Assembly (NCBI GenBank): GCA_943787675.1
Contig: CALSNK010000021.1
Coordinates: forward strand, 1-43,364
Direction of reading: 5' to 3'
Source: an uncultured Pseudomonadales bacterium
GTDB lineage: Bacteria > Pseudomonadota > Gammaproteobacteria > Pseudomonadales > Porticoccaceae
Length of the DNA stretch: 43,364 bases
The position numbers were made by a program, and so were the translations under genes. Positions within the stretch are counted from its first letter, which is position 1; every line of letters begins with the position of its first letter. Shown in pieces: positions 9,257 to 18,039 of this stretch. The notes beneath the pieces are model-generated. The model saw only the letters and a program-made list of their open reading frames with translations. It made no database searches and was not told the DNA's origin.

Positions 9257-9945
9257 TGGCGTGGGGGATTGAGAGATGAATCGCTTATGCCATAGATATC
9301 TGCCAGATCACTGGCCTCAAGCTCAGCACTGGGGGCATCGAGAATAATGGCCCCGTCTTTTAACCCTATCACTCGGGTGCAAACTCTTAGGGCCTGAGCC
9401 ACGTCATGCAGGGCCAGCACAACGGTGTTATGGCGCTGGAAAATAAGGTTTAACAGTACTTCGCTCTGATACTCGTCGATACCGGATACTGGCTCATCAC
9501 CGAGAAACACAGAGCGTTCCTGAATCAGCGCGCGACCGATACTGGTGCGTTGCTGTTGCCCGCCAGAGAGCCGATCCACCGGGCTAAACAGCTGATGCTG
9601 CAACTCAATCGCCTGGGCTATTTCACTGACGGCACGTTTTGCTGCTGGCAGAGGTTTGATCAGGTTGGCGAGATTGTAAAATACCGAGTGGCGCTGCAGT
9701 GCACCCATATAAATATTGTGAAAGGTACTTAACATAGGCACTAAGCCCGGCTGTTGCGGGCACCAGGCGATCTGATCGGGGCACTGTTCACGCAGCGCTT
9801 TCAGCAATGTGGACTTGCCAGAGCCACTGCCACCAATCAGAGCAACCCGCTCACCGGGTTGAATGCGCAGGCATAGGTTATCCAACACCAGACGCCCTTC
9901 ATAAGTCAGGCGCTGATTAGTGAATTCAAATAATGGCAAATTCAA
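9253..9945 (-). CDS. PhnC-like ABC transporter ATPase
   Basis: The protein has 230 residues with Walker A GGSGSGKST at 38-46, ABC signature LSGGQQQR, Walker B ending in GDEP, and a later H-loop histidine in LALHD. It powers import through the fused permease. The start is TTG at 9945, seven bases after AGGG; no ATG is available between the previous stop (9955) and this point. It overlaps the permease by four bases and follows the binding-protein gene by nine, so the three genes are one operon (binding protein, ATPase, permease). Confidence 0.88.
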   Translation of the reverse strand: MNLPLFEFTNQRLTYEGRLVLDNLCLRIQPGERVALIGGSGSGKSTLLKALREQCPDQIAWCPQQPGLVPMLSTFHNIYMGALQRHSVFYNLANLIKPLPAAKRAVSEIAQAIELQHQLFSPVDRLSGGQQQRTSIGRALIQERSVFLGDEPVSGIDEYQSEVLLNLIFQRHNTVVLALHDVAQALRVCTRVIGLKDGAIILDAPSAELEASDLADIYGISDSSLNPPRQ

Positions 9946-9954
9946 GAATGAACC

Positions 9955-10830
9955 CTAGGGCCTTGCATCAATCAGGCCGATGGCAACGGCAGTATCGAAA
10001 ATGGGTTTGTACAGAGCATTGTCGGCTTTAATGAATGACCGGCGGGGAAAACTGGCCAATAGCTCTGGGTCGCTCATGTTTAAGAGCGCATCTGTGAGTC
10101 GCTGTTGGAAGTCTGCGCCAAAGCGATTGGCGACATCACCGCGCACTGTCCACTGATAGTCGGGATAGCGGGGTGTTTGCCAGATTACCTTCACTTTACT
10201 GCTGTCTATTTTGCCTGCTGCCAGTGCCGTATCCCAAACTTTAAAGTTAACGGCGCCCACCTGATAGGCACCAGATTGAACCAGTGCGAGGGTGCGACTG
10301 TGATCACCACTAAAGCCGACCTTAGCAAACACCTTGTTGGGTGCAGCTAGCAGGTGCTGACGAATATAGTATTCGGGCATCAGCCGTCCGGAGGTTGATC
10401 CCTTGGAGCCAAAGGTGAAGGTTTTACCGGCGATCTCTCCGGGAAATTCCTCGGATTTATTGATGCCCGTGCTGCTGTGAGCAATAAGATAGCTGCTAAA
10501 TAGCTGGTCTTCGTAGCCCTGAGCAATTGCCTGGCTGCCAGTTACCAGCCGGCGTGCCTGAACTCCAGAGAGGCCGCCAAACCAGGCTAGCTGCACCTGA
10601 TCGTTGCGAAAGGCGGTGACCGCGGCGGCATAACTCTTGACTGGGATATAGCGAACGTCAACGCCTAGTTCTTGCTGTAAGTAAACTGCGACCTTGTCGA
10701 AGCGCTCTTGCAGATGTGCTTCGTTTTGATCGGGGATGGCGGTGAAGGTAAAGGTTGTTTGAGCTTGGGACATTGGGGCGATAAGCAGCAAAATAAATAA
10801 TCCAAGGCTGCGTCCTAATGAGCTGTTCAT
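9955..10830 (-). CDS. PhnD-like periplasmic binding protein, putative selenate type
   Basis: From the ATG at 10830 (agga at good spacing) the protein has 291 residues with a signal peptide cut about SQA. The in-frame extension upstream to 10992 lacks family sequence and would hide the signal peptide. Motifs AIPDQNE, PVKSYAAAVTAFR, WFGGLSGVQAR, FTFGSKGSTSGRLMP and GFSGDHSRT match what I remember of the putative selenate ABC-transporter branch of the PhnD family (TIGR04553) better than classical phosphonate binders. The specificity in that branch is itself inferred from genome context. No selenium or phosphonate-lyase genes are nearby. The gene heads the operon. Confidence 0.8.
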   Translation of the reverse strand: MNSSLGRSLGLFILLLIAPMSQAQTTFTFTAIPDQNEAHLQERFDKVAVYLQQELGVDVRYIPVKSYAAAVTAFRNDQVQLAWFGGLSGVQARRLVTGSQAIAQGYEDQLFSSYLIAHSSTGINKSEEFPGEIAGKTFTFGSKGSTSGRLMPEYYIRQHLLAAPNKVFAKVGFSGDHSRTLALVQSGAYQVGAVNFKVWDTALAAGKIDSSKVKVIWQTPRYPDYQWTVRGDVANRFGADFQQRLTDALLNMSDPELLASFPRRSFIKADNALYKPIFDTAVAIGLIDARP

Positions 10831-11072
10831 GTGAAATCCTGCGGTAAGGTATGTGAGTTTGGTAAAGACCTTATTGTAACGCGAACTATCGCCATGGTTG
10901 TGGCTATCTTTGTAGATATCTTTGTTACTGCCCGCCAGTCCGGGGGCCTCAGAATTGACGATGGCTCTAGATCTGTTGAACTTGAGAGGCATATCAGCTG
11001 GTCACCAGTTTATTCAGTAATGCATTTTAGTAAAGCAACGGCTTTTAGTGGACTACGGGTCTTATTCCTTTG

Positions 11073-11100
11073 TTGTCTAGGTTGTTGTCGATGCTAGACT
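11073..11100 (+). promoter_or_regulatory. Candidate sigma-70 promoter
   Basis: ttgtct (11073-11078), a 16-bp gap and tagact (11095-11100) lie 32 bases before the DUF1330 start. This is the best promoter match in the 302-bp divergent space (10831-11132), which otherwise contains nothing I recognise. Confidence 0.35.
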
Positions 11101-11132
11101 AACCAAAATTAAATTAAATGAGAGGGATTGGG

Positions 11133-11450
11133 ATGAGTGACGTACCTGTATACATAGTAGTTAATTTGATAGTGACTGAAGCAGATGCTTACAGAGCCTA
11201 TGAGAAAGGTTTTTTTCCGCTGCTTAAGAAATACGGCGGCGAGTTCATCACCTATGATGACAACCCAATTCACCTGGAAGGTTTGACGCCACGAGAAGGG
11301 CGCATGATTATCTTCACCTTTCCCTCCGAGCAAGCGGGCAAAGATTGGTATGCGGATGCCGACTATCAGGCGCTCTCTGAGCACCGCCGAGCTGGCACTA
11401 AACTAGAATTCTTAACCATGGTTCGTGGACTTCCGCCGCGCACTAAATAA
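11133..11450 (+). CDS. DUF1330 family protein
   Basis: The protein has 105 residues from the ATG at 11133, which has gagagg about seven bases upstream. An in-frame ATG at 11118 would place the Shine-Dalgarno inside the gene. It begins MSDVPVYIVVNLIVTEADAYRAYEKGF and continues with GGEFITYDD and HLEGLTPREGRMIIFTFPS, the ferredoxin-like (dimeric alpha-beta barrel) DUF1330 pattern. Biochemical role is unknown. It lies 14 bases before the saccharopine-dehydrogenase-like gene and probably shares its transcript. Confidence 0.8.
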   Translation: MSDVPVYIVVNLIVTEADAYRAYEKGFFPLLKKYGGEFITYDDNPIHLEGLTPREGRMIIFTFPSEQAGKDWYADADYQALSEHRRAGTKLEFLTMVRGLPPRTK

Positions 11451-11464
11451 TCAGGAAAACTATC

Positions 11465-12640
11465 ATGAAAAACAATCGAGAGCTGGGCATTGTCGTCTAT
11501 GGCGCTACAGGTTTTACCGGCCGTTTGGTCGCCGAATACTTAAATAAGCAATATGGCGTTAATGGCGAGGTGGTTTGGGCCATGGCTGGTCGTAGCCTAA
11601 GCAAGTTGGAGCAGGTTCGTGACGAGATGGGTATCTCTGTGGATGTGCCATTAGTGGTCGCCGATTCTTCAGATCTAGATTCTATCAAAGCGATGGTTGA
11701 ACGCACCGCGGTGATTCTAACGACTGTGGGACCCTACCAGCTCTATGGAAACGAATTGGTTGAATGCTGTGCCGCTGCTGGCACAGACTATGTGGATCTG
11801 TGTGGTGAGCCAGGCTGGATGCATAAAATGATCGGTGCCCATTCTGAAGCCGCTCAAGCCAGTGGCGCGCGTATTGTATTTTCCTGTGGTTTTGACTCAA
11901 TCCCGTTTGATTTGGGCGTGATGTTTTTACAGCAGACTGCAGAGCAAAAGCTCGGCTCTACAGTGCCTCGCGTAAGAGGCCGTGTTCGTGGTATGAAAGG
12001 CACTTTTTCTGGGGGCACCCTCGCTAGTTTCCGAACCACAATGGCTGCAGCGGCCCAGGATCGCGAATTAGTGAATGTTCTGCGCAATCCTTTCTCTCTG
12101 ACGCCAGGTTTCACCGGCGCAGATCAGCCTGCTGGCAATAAGCCTGAGTTTGATGAGGTTTTGCAGTCTTGGATTGCCCCCTTTGTTATGGCGAGCATTA
12201 ACACCAAAAACATTCATCGCTCAAATATGCTGATGGATCACCATTATGGCACTGACTTTGTCTATGACGAGATGATGATGACTGGTCCAGGCGACAAGGG
12301 TGAAGCCATTGCGAATCATATCGCCAATGACAACTCTATGGCCGAAGACCCTCGTCAGCCAGGTGAGGGCCCCGATAAAGATGAGCGCGAAAATGGTATG
12401 TACGACGTGCTGTTTGTGGGCCAGGCCAACGATGGTCAGCTAGTTAAGGTTAGCGTAAAGGGTGATAAGGATCCTGGATATGGCTCAACCTCAAAGATGA
12501 TTGCCGAGAGTGCCGTTTGTCTGCTCAAGAACCCAGAGGCTGCCAGCGGCGGAATCTGGACACCAGCGCCGGCTATGGGCACATTACTTGTCGAGCGTTT
12601 GCAGAAAAATGCAGGCCTCACATTTACTGTTGAAGACTAG
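11465..12640 (+). CDS. Saccharopine-dehydrogenase-like NAD(P)-binding protein (SCCPDH family)
   Basis: The protein has 391 residues. An N-terminal Rossmann fold shows VVYGATGFTGRLVAEYL, followed by AGRS and the TVGPYQLYGNELVECCAAAGTDYVDLCGE block that marks the SCCPDH / trans-acting enoyl reductase group rather than true lysine-pathway enzymes. The next conserved piece is SCGFDSIPFDLGV. Substrate is unknown; in some relatives the protein reduces a lipid-linked enoyl group. It sits between a DUF1330 gene (14 bases) and a TonB receptor (13 bases), so the three genes look like one operon. Confidence 0.8.
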   Translation: MKNNRELGIVVYGATGFTGRLVAEYLNKQYGVNGEVVWAMAGRSLSKLEQVRDEMGISVDVPLVVADSSDLDSIKAMVERTAVILTTVGPYQLYGNELVECCAAAGTDYVDLCGEPGWMHKMIGAHSEAAQASGARIVFSCGFDSIPFDLGVMFLQQTAEQKLGSTVPRVRGRVRGMKGTFSGGTLASFRTTMAAAAQDRELVNVLRNPFSLTPGFTGADQPAGNKPEFDEVLQSWIAPFVMASINTKNIHRSNMLMDHHYGTDFVYDEMMMTGPGDKGEAIANHIANDNSMAEDPRQPGEGPDKDERENGMYDVLFVGQANDGQLVKVSVKGDKDPGYGSTSKMIAESAVCLLKNPEAASGGIWTPAPAMGTLLVERLQKNAGLTFTVED

Positions 12641-12653
12641 GATAATTTTTATA

Positions 12654-14717
12654 ATGATCAAGAAAATTGGACTTTCCCTAGCGATTACCACGGCGCTTTT
12701 TACAGGCGCCGTGACTGCAGGGGTCGAAGAAATAGTAACCGTTGCTACAAGAACTGAGGCTAATCTGGCTGAGGTGATTGGCAGTGTGTCAGTGGTAGAT
12801 ACTGAGGCATTGAAACTGGTCTCTCATGCCCACGTACAGCAGGCGCTGTCCCGGGTTGCTGGTGTTAATCTGCACCGTGGCAATGGTCAGGAATATCTGC
12901 CCGCTGTGCGTTCGCCGGTGCTGACTGGCGCTGGTGGTTGCGGTGGGTTTTTGATGCAAGAAGATGGTATTCCCATTCGGGCCGCCGGTTTTTGTAACAT
13001 CAATGAGCTGTTTGAAGCCAACACAGAGATGGCCCAGCGTATTGAAGTGCTACGCGGTACAGGTACGGTTCTGCACGGCTCTAACGCGATGCATGGGGTA
13101 ATTAATATAGTCACCCCAGAGATTTCTCAAGAGAGTAATTTGGGTCTGGAAGTGGGTGCCAATGATTACGGCAGACTGACGTTTAAGTCTGGCACTGAGA
13201 CTCTGGGTATTGCTGCCAATCTCACTCATGACGGTGGTTACCGTGATGATTCAGGGTTTGACCAGCAGAAAGTGTCTCTGCGTCATGCTTATAAGAATGG
13301 CGATGTAAAAATTGATTCTGGTATTACTCTGACCAATCTCAATCAAGAGACAGCGGGTTTTATTGAGGGTCTGGATTCTTATAAAGATGATGCTCAGGTT
13401 GAATTAAACCTTAACCCCGAAGCCTATCGCGATGTGCGCTCGGCACGAGTCTGGTCTCGCATCAGTAAAGCAGAGCAGAACTACAAGCTGATTGTTACGC
13501 CTTATCTTCGCTACAGCAAAATGGACTTCTTACAGCACTTTTTACCCGGTGATCCACTGGAAGAAAATGGTCAAAAGAGTCTGGGTGTGCAGGTAGGTTA
13601 TTACCGAGCTCTGAGTGATACGCTTAATGTTATCGCCGGTTTTGATGCCGAGATAACAGATGCCTATTTAAAACAGTCTCAGGATTCCCCAACTATTGGT
13701 TCGTTCTTTTTACGTTCGACCATTCCTATGGGTCAGCATTATGATTATCAGGTAGACGCCACTATGGCAGCTCCCTATATGCATCTGGACTGGTCTGTTA
13801 ATGATCAGCTGTCGGTTAGTGGTGGGCTGCGTTTTGAATCTATGCGCTATGACTACAGCAATAATATGTTGGCGGGACGCACTAAAGCCGACGGTAGCCT
13901 ATGTCAGTTTGGCTGTCGCTACAGTCGTCCGGAGAGCGGCAAAGATAACTTTAATAACTGGTCTTCTAACCTCGGAGCGCAGTTTAAGTTGAGCGATACC
14001 CACAGTACCTTCGTGAGACTGGCCCGCGGCTTTAGAGCCCCTCAGGCCACTGAACTCTATCGTTTACAGCGCGCGCAACAGATTACTGATTTGGATTCAG
14101 AGAGTGTCGATTCTGTAGAATTGGGTATTGCTGGAGACACCGAGTCACTGAGCTATAAGGTCGCTGTGTATCATATGGAAAAAGACAATGTGATCTTTAG
14201 GGACTCGAGCTTTTTCAATGTTAGCGATGGTAAAACAGAGCATCAGGGCATTGAGTTAGAGTTGGATTACGAGATTAATTCACAATGGTCTGTGGGCATT
14301 AGCGCAACCCAGGCTCGCCATACTTACCTTAGCGATACCTTAGTTGGGGCGGTGGATAGCCTTGGAAACGGCGTGGAAGTGAATATTAATAACAACGATA
14401 TAGACACAGCGCCTAGAAATTTTGGCAGTGCTAGATTGGTATGGACTCCGGATAGCACGAAGACGGTAGAGCTTGAATGGCAGTCTATGGGCAGTTACCA
14501 GCTCAATCCAGAAAACTTCAATCAGTACGAGGGGCACGATATTGCCCATCTTCGTGCGGGCTGGGAGGTCTCTGAATCGATACGTGTCTATGCCAATATT
14601 AGCAATCTCACTGACGAACAGTATGCGGAACGTGCTGACTTTACAACGTTTAGTCAGGAGCGATATTTCCCCGGCACTCCGCGCAGTATGCAGGTGGGTG
14701 TTGAGTTAGCTTGGTAA
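12654..14717 (+). CDS. TonB-dependent outer-membrane receptor
   Basis: The protein has 687 residues from the ATG at 12654; the longer in-frame reading runs back through the previous gene and is rejected. A signal peptide ends about residue 22. The TonB box follows (EEIVTVAT), then the plug domain with QQALSRVAGVNLHRG and ERIEVLRGTGTVLHG-like sequence (here QRIEVLRGTGTVLHGSNAMHGVINI). A 22-strand barrel ends in an aromatic residue (ELAW). The plug carries two cysteines in GAGGCGGFL and AAGFCNIN, a feature I associate with a subset of marine receptors; they may pair or bind metal. The ligand is unknown. It shares an operon with DUF1330 and the SCCPDH-like protein. Confidence 0.9.
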   Translation: MIKKIGLSLAITTALFTGAVTAGVEEIVTVATRTEANLAEVIGSVSVVDTEALKLVSHAHVQQALSRVAGVNLHRGNGQEYLPAVRSPVLTGAGGCGGFLMQEDGIPIRAAGFCNINELFEANTEMAQRIEVLRGTGTVLHGSNAMHGVINIVTPEISQESNLGLEVGANDYGRLTFKSGTETLGIAANLTHDGGYRDDSGFDQQKVSLRHAYKNGDVKIDSGITLTNLNQETAGFIEGLDSYKDDAQVELNLNPEAYRDVRSARVWSRISKAEQNYKLIVTPYLRYSKMDFLQHFLPGDPLEENGQKSLGVQVGYYRALSDTLNVIAGFDAEITDAYLKQSQDSPTIGSFFLRSTIPMGQHYDYQVDATMAAPYMHLDWSVNDQLSVSGGLRFESMRYDYSNNMLAGRTKADGSLCQFGCRYSRPESGKDNFNNWSSNLGAQFKLSDTHSTFVRLARGFRAPQATELYRLQRAQQITDLDSESVDSVELGIAGDTESLSYKVAVYHMEKDNVIFRDSSFFNVSDGKTEHQGIELELDYEINSQWSVGISATQARHTYLSDTLVGAVDSLGNGVEVNINNNDIDTAPRNFGSARLVWTPDSTKTVELEWQSMGSYQLNPENFNQYEGHDIAHLRAGWEVSESIRVYANISNLTDEQYAERADFTTFSQERYFPGTPRSMQVGVELAW

Positions 14718-14730
14718 TCATAAAGCGATA

Positions 14731-14756
14731 AAAAAATTAGGGGGCAGGTGCCCCCT
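14731..14756 (+). terminator. Hairpin after TonB receptor gene
   Basis: A perfect 8-bp stem, agggggca / tgccccct (14739-14756), lies 21 bases past the receptor stop. It follows an A6 run but has no T tract on the plus strand, so termination in that direction is probably weak. Confidence 0.45.
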
Positions 14757-14859
14757 GATTGCGTTTAAGCTTGTTTTAATTCACCTCTTCTTTCTGTGCT
14801 CCTGTCTAGGTGCCTCTGTTGGGGGCAAAGCAGCATCATTTAATGCGTCGAATGTGCTG

Positions 14860-14887
14860 TTGACTGGCACTGCTTACAAGGTATATC
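14860..14887 (+). promoter_or_regulatory. Candidate sigma-70 promoter for the DUF3422 gene
   Basis: ttgact (14860-14865), 16 bp, then tatatc (14882-14887), within the 298-bp gap before the DUF3422 gene. It would leave an untranslated leader of about 120 bases. The rest of the gap shows no gene. Confidence 0.3.
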
Positions 14888-15015
14888 TAAACATTGCCTT
14901 CTGGGATGTGCTCTAAAGCTAGACGTCAAGCTTGCATAGTCGGAGAGGGAAGGCCAAAGTGTAGGCAAAAGACTCGGCTAGAATGTCAATGCCGTTGGCC
15001 TAGAGGTTGTATTGT

Positions 15016-16284
15016 ATGAACCATCATCCACTTAAAGATTCCTTAATTGACGAATTACACAATCGCCCCTTTCCTGTTGTGGCACTACCCGCACAGGTGT
15101 CTAGTCTGGTTTTTCTCCATACCGGCGAGCGGCAACTGGAGTTAGATAAACTCAAGGATCTCGCCAGCCGCCATAACATTCCAGCCCCTGAGGAAAACGC
15201 TGATTGCTACTATCAAAGTTTTCCGCTGTTTGATCTGCGCTGGGAATTTCATAATGAATTTTCTACCTATACCGTTATTCGTCACAGTGCTAGTCCACAG
15301 ACTATCGGGGAAAATATCTTTTCTCTGGTGGAGACAGACTGGGTCGAAAATTTGGGCGGCCAGCTGATTGCCGCTAATCATATTGATCTTCGTGCTGCCG
15401 CAATGGCACCAAAAACCCCGGAGGCACTCATTGAACAATTTGATGGCCAGCGACTGGTAGGCGGAGAGATCTATGATGGCCGTGCCACCATCTGGACCTC
15501 GGTACAGACCCAGGATGATGGGTTTATTCGCACATTGGTCATTGATGAAGGAATGGATTCAGCGCAGGCAGGCAGGGTAATTCGCAATTTGCTGGAAATC
15601 GCTGCCTATAGATCGATGACTCTGTTGGCGCTGCCTATTGCTCGCCAACTTATGCCGGAGGTTCGACAACTTGAGCAACGTCTGGTTGAAACCAATAACA
15701 AGCTCAATGACATAGTTACCCTCGAAGATGAACAGAGTCTAATGGATGAGCTGATTAGTGAGGCTACACAATTAGAAAAATTAGTAGCAGACCATAACTT
15801 CCGTTTCTCGGCAACTGAGGCCTACTTTAATTTGACTGAGAGTCGCTTGGATATGCTGCGTGAGCAGAAGATACCCGCCATACGCACATTGAAGCAATTC
15901 CATGCCCGGCGATTTATTCCTGCGTTTAATACCTGTATGTCGGTGGTGAAACGCAAAGAAAACCTCTCTAAACGCATCAGCCGTACCAGTGAATTATTGC
16001 ATCTGCGGTTACAGCTTTCTTTGGAAGCACAGAATCAAAAATTGTTATCTTCCATGGACAATCGCAGTGAGCTACAGCTGCGCTTGCAGCAAACAGTTGA
16101 GGGATTGTCGGTGGTGGCGATGACCTACTACAGTATGAAATTGATCGAACTGTTGATTAAGCCAATCCCGATAGAGACCTACCTGCCAATTTCTCCGGGT
16201 ATATTATTAGCGCTGTTAACGCCGGTGGTATTCAGTGCTGCAATGTTGGTGGTTATTAGAATTCGTAAGAAGTTGCATAGCTAG
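15016..16284 (+). CDS. DUF3422 family membrane protein
   Basis: The protein has 422 residues from the ATG at 15016, which has tagagg nine bases upstream; an in-frame TTG at 15007 would overlap that site. The family-typical beginning HPLKDSLIDELHNRPFP and the FDLRWEFHNEFSTYTV segment identify DUF3422. A central charged, helical part (about 205-345) looks coiled-coil-like. Two hydrophobic segments close the protein (about 362-378 and 390-412), followed by a basic tail, RIRKKLHS. It is probably an inner-membrane protein with a large N-terminal domain. Function is unknown, and no partner gene is adjacent. Confidence 0.85.
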   Translation: MNHHPLKDSLIDELHNRPFPVVALPAQVSSLVFLHTGERQLELDKLKDLASRHNIPAPEENADCYYQSFPLFDLRWEFHNEFSTYTVIRHSASPQTIGENIFSLVETDWVENLGGQLIAANHIDLRAAAMAPKTPEALIEQFDGQRLVGGEIYDGRATIWTSVQTQDDGFIRTLVIDEGMDSAQAGRVIRNLLEIAAYRSMTLLALPIARQLMPEVRQLEQRLVETNNKLNDIVTLEDEQSLMDELISEATQLEKLVADHNFRFSATEAYFNLTESRLDMLREQKIPAIRTLKQFHARRFIPAFNTCMSVVKRKENLSKRISRTSELLHLRLQLSLEAQNQKLLSSMDNRSELQLRLQQTVEGLSVVAMTYYSMKLIELLIKPIPIETYLPISPGILLALLTPVVFSAAMLVVIRIRKKLHS

Positions 16285-16330
16285 GTTGAGGTTAAAACAA
16301 GCGAAGCTAACATTAAAGCAACCCTAATCT

Positions 16331-17089
16331 TTAAGCGTGATTGTTCCAATTAATGCACTGTTCTATTGTCACACCGGTACCACCAAAGATATCTAGTGCA
16401 CTGCCAATGGTAAGGTCCACTGCGCCATTGGACAGTGACTCTACTAAGGCCAAATCTTGCAATGATCTAGCGCCGCCAGCATAGGTGCAGGGCAGCGTGC
16501 AGGATTCTCCAAGCAGTGTAACCAGATCCCCATCAATGCCCCGCTGTAGTCCTTCAACATCCGCTGCATGCACCAGAAATTCTGCGCAGTGATTTTCTAA
16601 TTCTGAAATTGTCTCAGCATTAACCGCGGTATTGGTAATGGTTTGCCAGCGATCAGTCGCAATCATCCAACCCTGATCTGTTTTTCGGCAGCTTAGGTCG
16701 AGCACCAAATGCTCTGCACCTACTTCTGCCTTAATTGCTTCGAGGCGCGCCCAGGAAAACTCACTCTGATCAAAGAGATAGGACGTCACAATAATATGAG
16801 AGGCACCAGCGGCTAGATAGCGGGCGGCGTTTTCACGATTGACCCCACCACCAAACTGTAGGCCATCGGGGTAGGCGGCAAGGGCGTTAAGCACCTGCTG
16901 CTGATTGTTGGGGCCTAGGGCAATAACATGGCCGCCGGTCAGATTATGTTGGCGGTAAAGTTCGGCGTAATAGGTGGCGTCGTACTGGCTGACAAAATTA
17001 GTGTCCGCCCCCTCGTCTGTCAGGCTGCCGCCGACAATTTGTTTTACCTGACCCTGGTGCAGGTCGATACAGGGACGAAACGCGGTCAA
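16331..17089 (-). CDS. hisA: Eukaryote-type HisA (HIS6-like) ProFAR isomerase
   Basis: The protein has 252 residues. CIDLHQGQVKQIVGGSL, TNFVSQYDATYYAELY, HVIALGPNN, LDLSCRKT, WQTITNT, FLVHAADVEG, YAGGARS and DLTIGSALDIFGG follow fungal HIS6 closely and are unlike the standard bacterial HisA. Predicted catalytic aspartates are D9 and D131. The reaction is isomerisation of ProFAR to PRFAR in histidine synthesis. The start is TTG (17089), with only a weak Shine-Dalgarno. It follows liuE by 44 bases at the end of the leucine-catabolic operon, away from any his gene, so it may be the organism's only HisA or may have another substrate. Confidence 0.85.
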   Translation of the reverse strand: MTAFRPCIDLHQGQVKQIVGGSLTDEGADTNFVSQYDATYYAELYRQHNLTGGHVIALGPNNQQQVLNALAAYPDGLQFGGGVNRENAARYLAAGASHIIVTSYLFDQSEFSWARLEAIKAEVGAEHLVLDLSCRKTDQGWMIATDRWQTITNTAVNAETISELENHCAEFLVHAADVEGLQRGIDGDLVTLLGESCTLPCTYAGGARSLQDLALVESLSNGAVDLTIGSALDIFGGTGVTIEQCINWNNHA

Positions 17090-17133
17090 AAGGATTAGCT
17101 CCGAATCTAAGTTATCAAGGGCGCCAGTATAAC

Positions 17134-18039
17134 TTACTGCAGTGCTATTCCTACCTTCGAGCTATTGGCTCGTTTAAGTTTTTGGCTAATAAAATTACCG
17201 GCACTGATCAATTTTTGCAGGTCGACACCATGGGCTATGCCCAGCCCATTGAGCATATAGACCAGATCTTCCGTAGCCACATTACCCGAGGCCCCTTTGG
17301 CATAGGGGCAACCACCAAGTCCTGCGACGGAGCTATCAACCACGCTGATGCCCATCTGCAGTGCGCGCAGTATATTGGCCAGAGCCTGACCGTAAGTGTC
17401 ATGAGCATGGATAGCCAATTTAGTAGGGGCTATGTCTGTTAATAGTCTGCTGAGTAGTGCGTCTATAGCGGCTGGGGTGCCTACGCCGATGGTGTCGCCG
17501 AGGGAAATTTCATAGCAGCCCATCGCTAGCAGCTGTTCTGCGACCTGAGCAACTGGCTCGGGATCTATCGCGCCCTCGTAGGGGCAGCCAACCACACAGG
17601 AGATATAACCACGAACAGTAAGACCGTTAGCGAGAGCCTGTTCGGCAACAGGTTTAAAGCGTTCGATACTCTCGGCAATGGAGCAGTTTATGTTTTTTTG
17701 ACTAAAGCTTTCGGAGGCTGCGGCAAACACTGCAACTTCTTTTACGCCACAGGCAATGGCTCTTTCGAGACCCTGCATATTTGGGGTGAGGGCCGCGTAG
17801 GTCATAGCCGGGTCAGGTTGCGTGCTCTGTAGCAACAGGTCAAAGACCTCGTCGCTTCCCGCCATCTGTGGAATCCACTTAGGGCTGACAAAGCTACCGG
17901 CTTCGATGTAGCTGAGCCCGGCATCGGCCAGACGCTGTATTAGTGCAACTTTGGTGTCGACATCCACTGCCACTTCTTCATTTTGCAGTCCATCGCGAGG
18001 GCCAACTTCGACAATTTTTACTGACTTGGGATAGTTCAT
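17134..18039 (-). CDS. liuE: Hydroxymethylglutaryl-CoA lyase
   Basis: The protein has 301 residues, normal for the family. It has the DRE-TIM barrel start [11 protein letters not shown] (catalytic Arg and Asp), the [15 protein letters not shown] substrate block, HAHDTYGQA metal ligands, and the signature [22 protein letters not shown] with the active-site cysteine. It cleaves HMG-CoA to acetoacetate and acetyl-CoA, the last step of leucine breakdown. Its start overlaps the liuD stop by four bases (ATGA). A second, frameshifted HMG-CoA-lyase-like gene lies at 27318-28226. Confidence 0.93.
   Translation of the reverse strand: MNYPKSVKIVEVGPRDGLQNEEVAVDVDTKVALIQRLADAGLSYIEAGSFVSPKWIPQMAGSDEVFDLLLQSTQPDPAMTYAALTPNMQGLERAIACGVKEVAVFAAASESFSQKNINCSIAESIERFKPVAEQALANGLTVRGYISCVVGCPYEGAIDPEPVAQVAEQLLAMGCYEISLGDTIGVGTPAAIDALLSRLLTDIAPTKLAIHAHDTYGQALANILRALQMGISVVDSSVAGLGGCPYAKGASGNVATEDLVYMLNGLGIAHGVDLQKLISAGNFISQKLKRANSSKVGIALQ

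Noticed and set aside
7730..10830. Phosphonate degradation locus
   Set aside because: Only the transporter is phn-like; there are no C-P lyase, phosphonatase or related genes, and the binding protein fits the putative selenate branch better.
12501..12653. N-terminal extension of the first TonB receptor
   Set aside because: It lies inside the previous gene in another frame and would bury the clear signal peptide starting at 12654.
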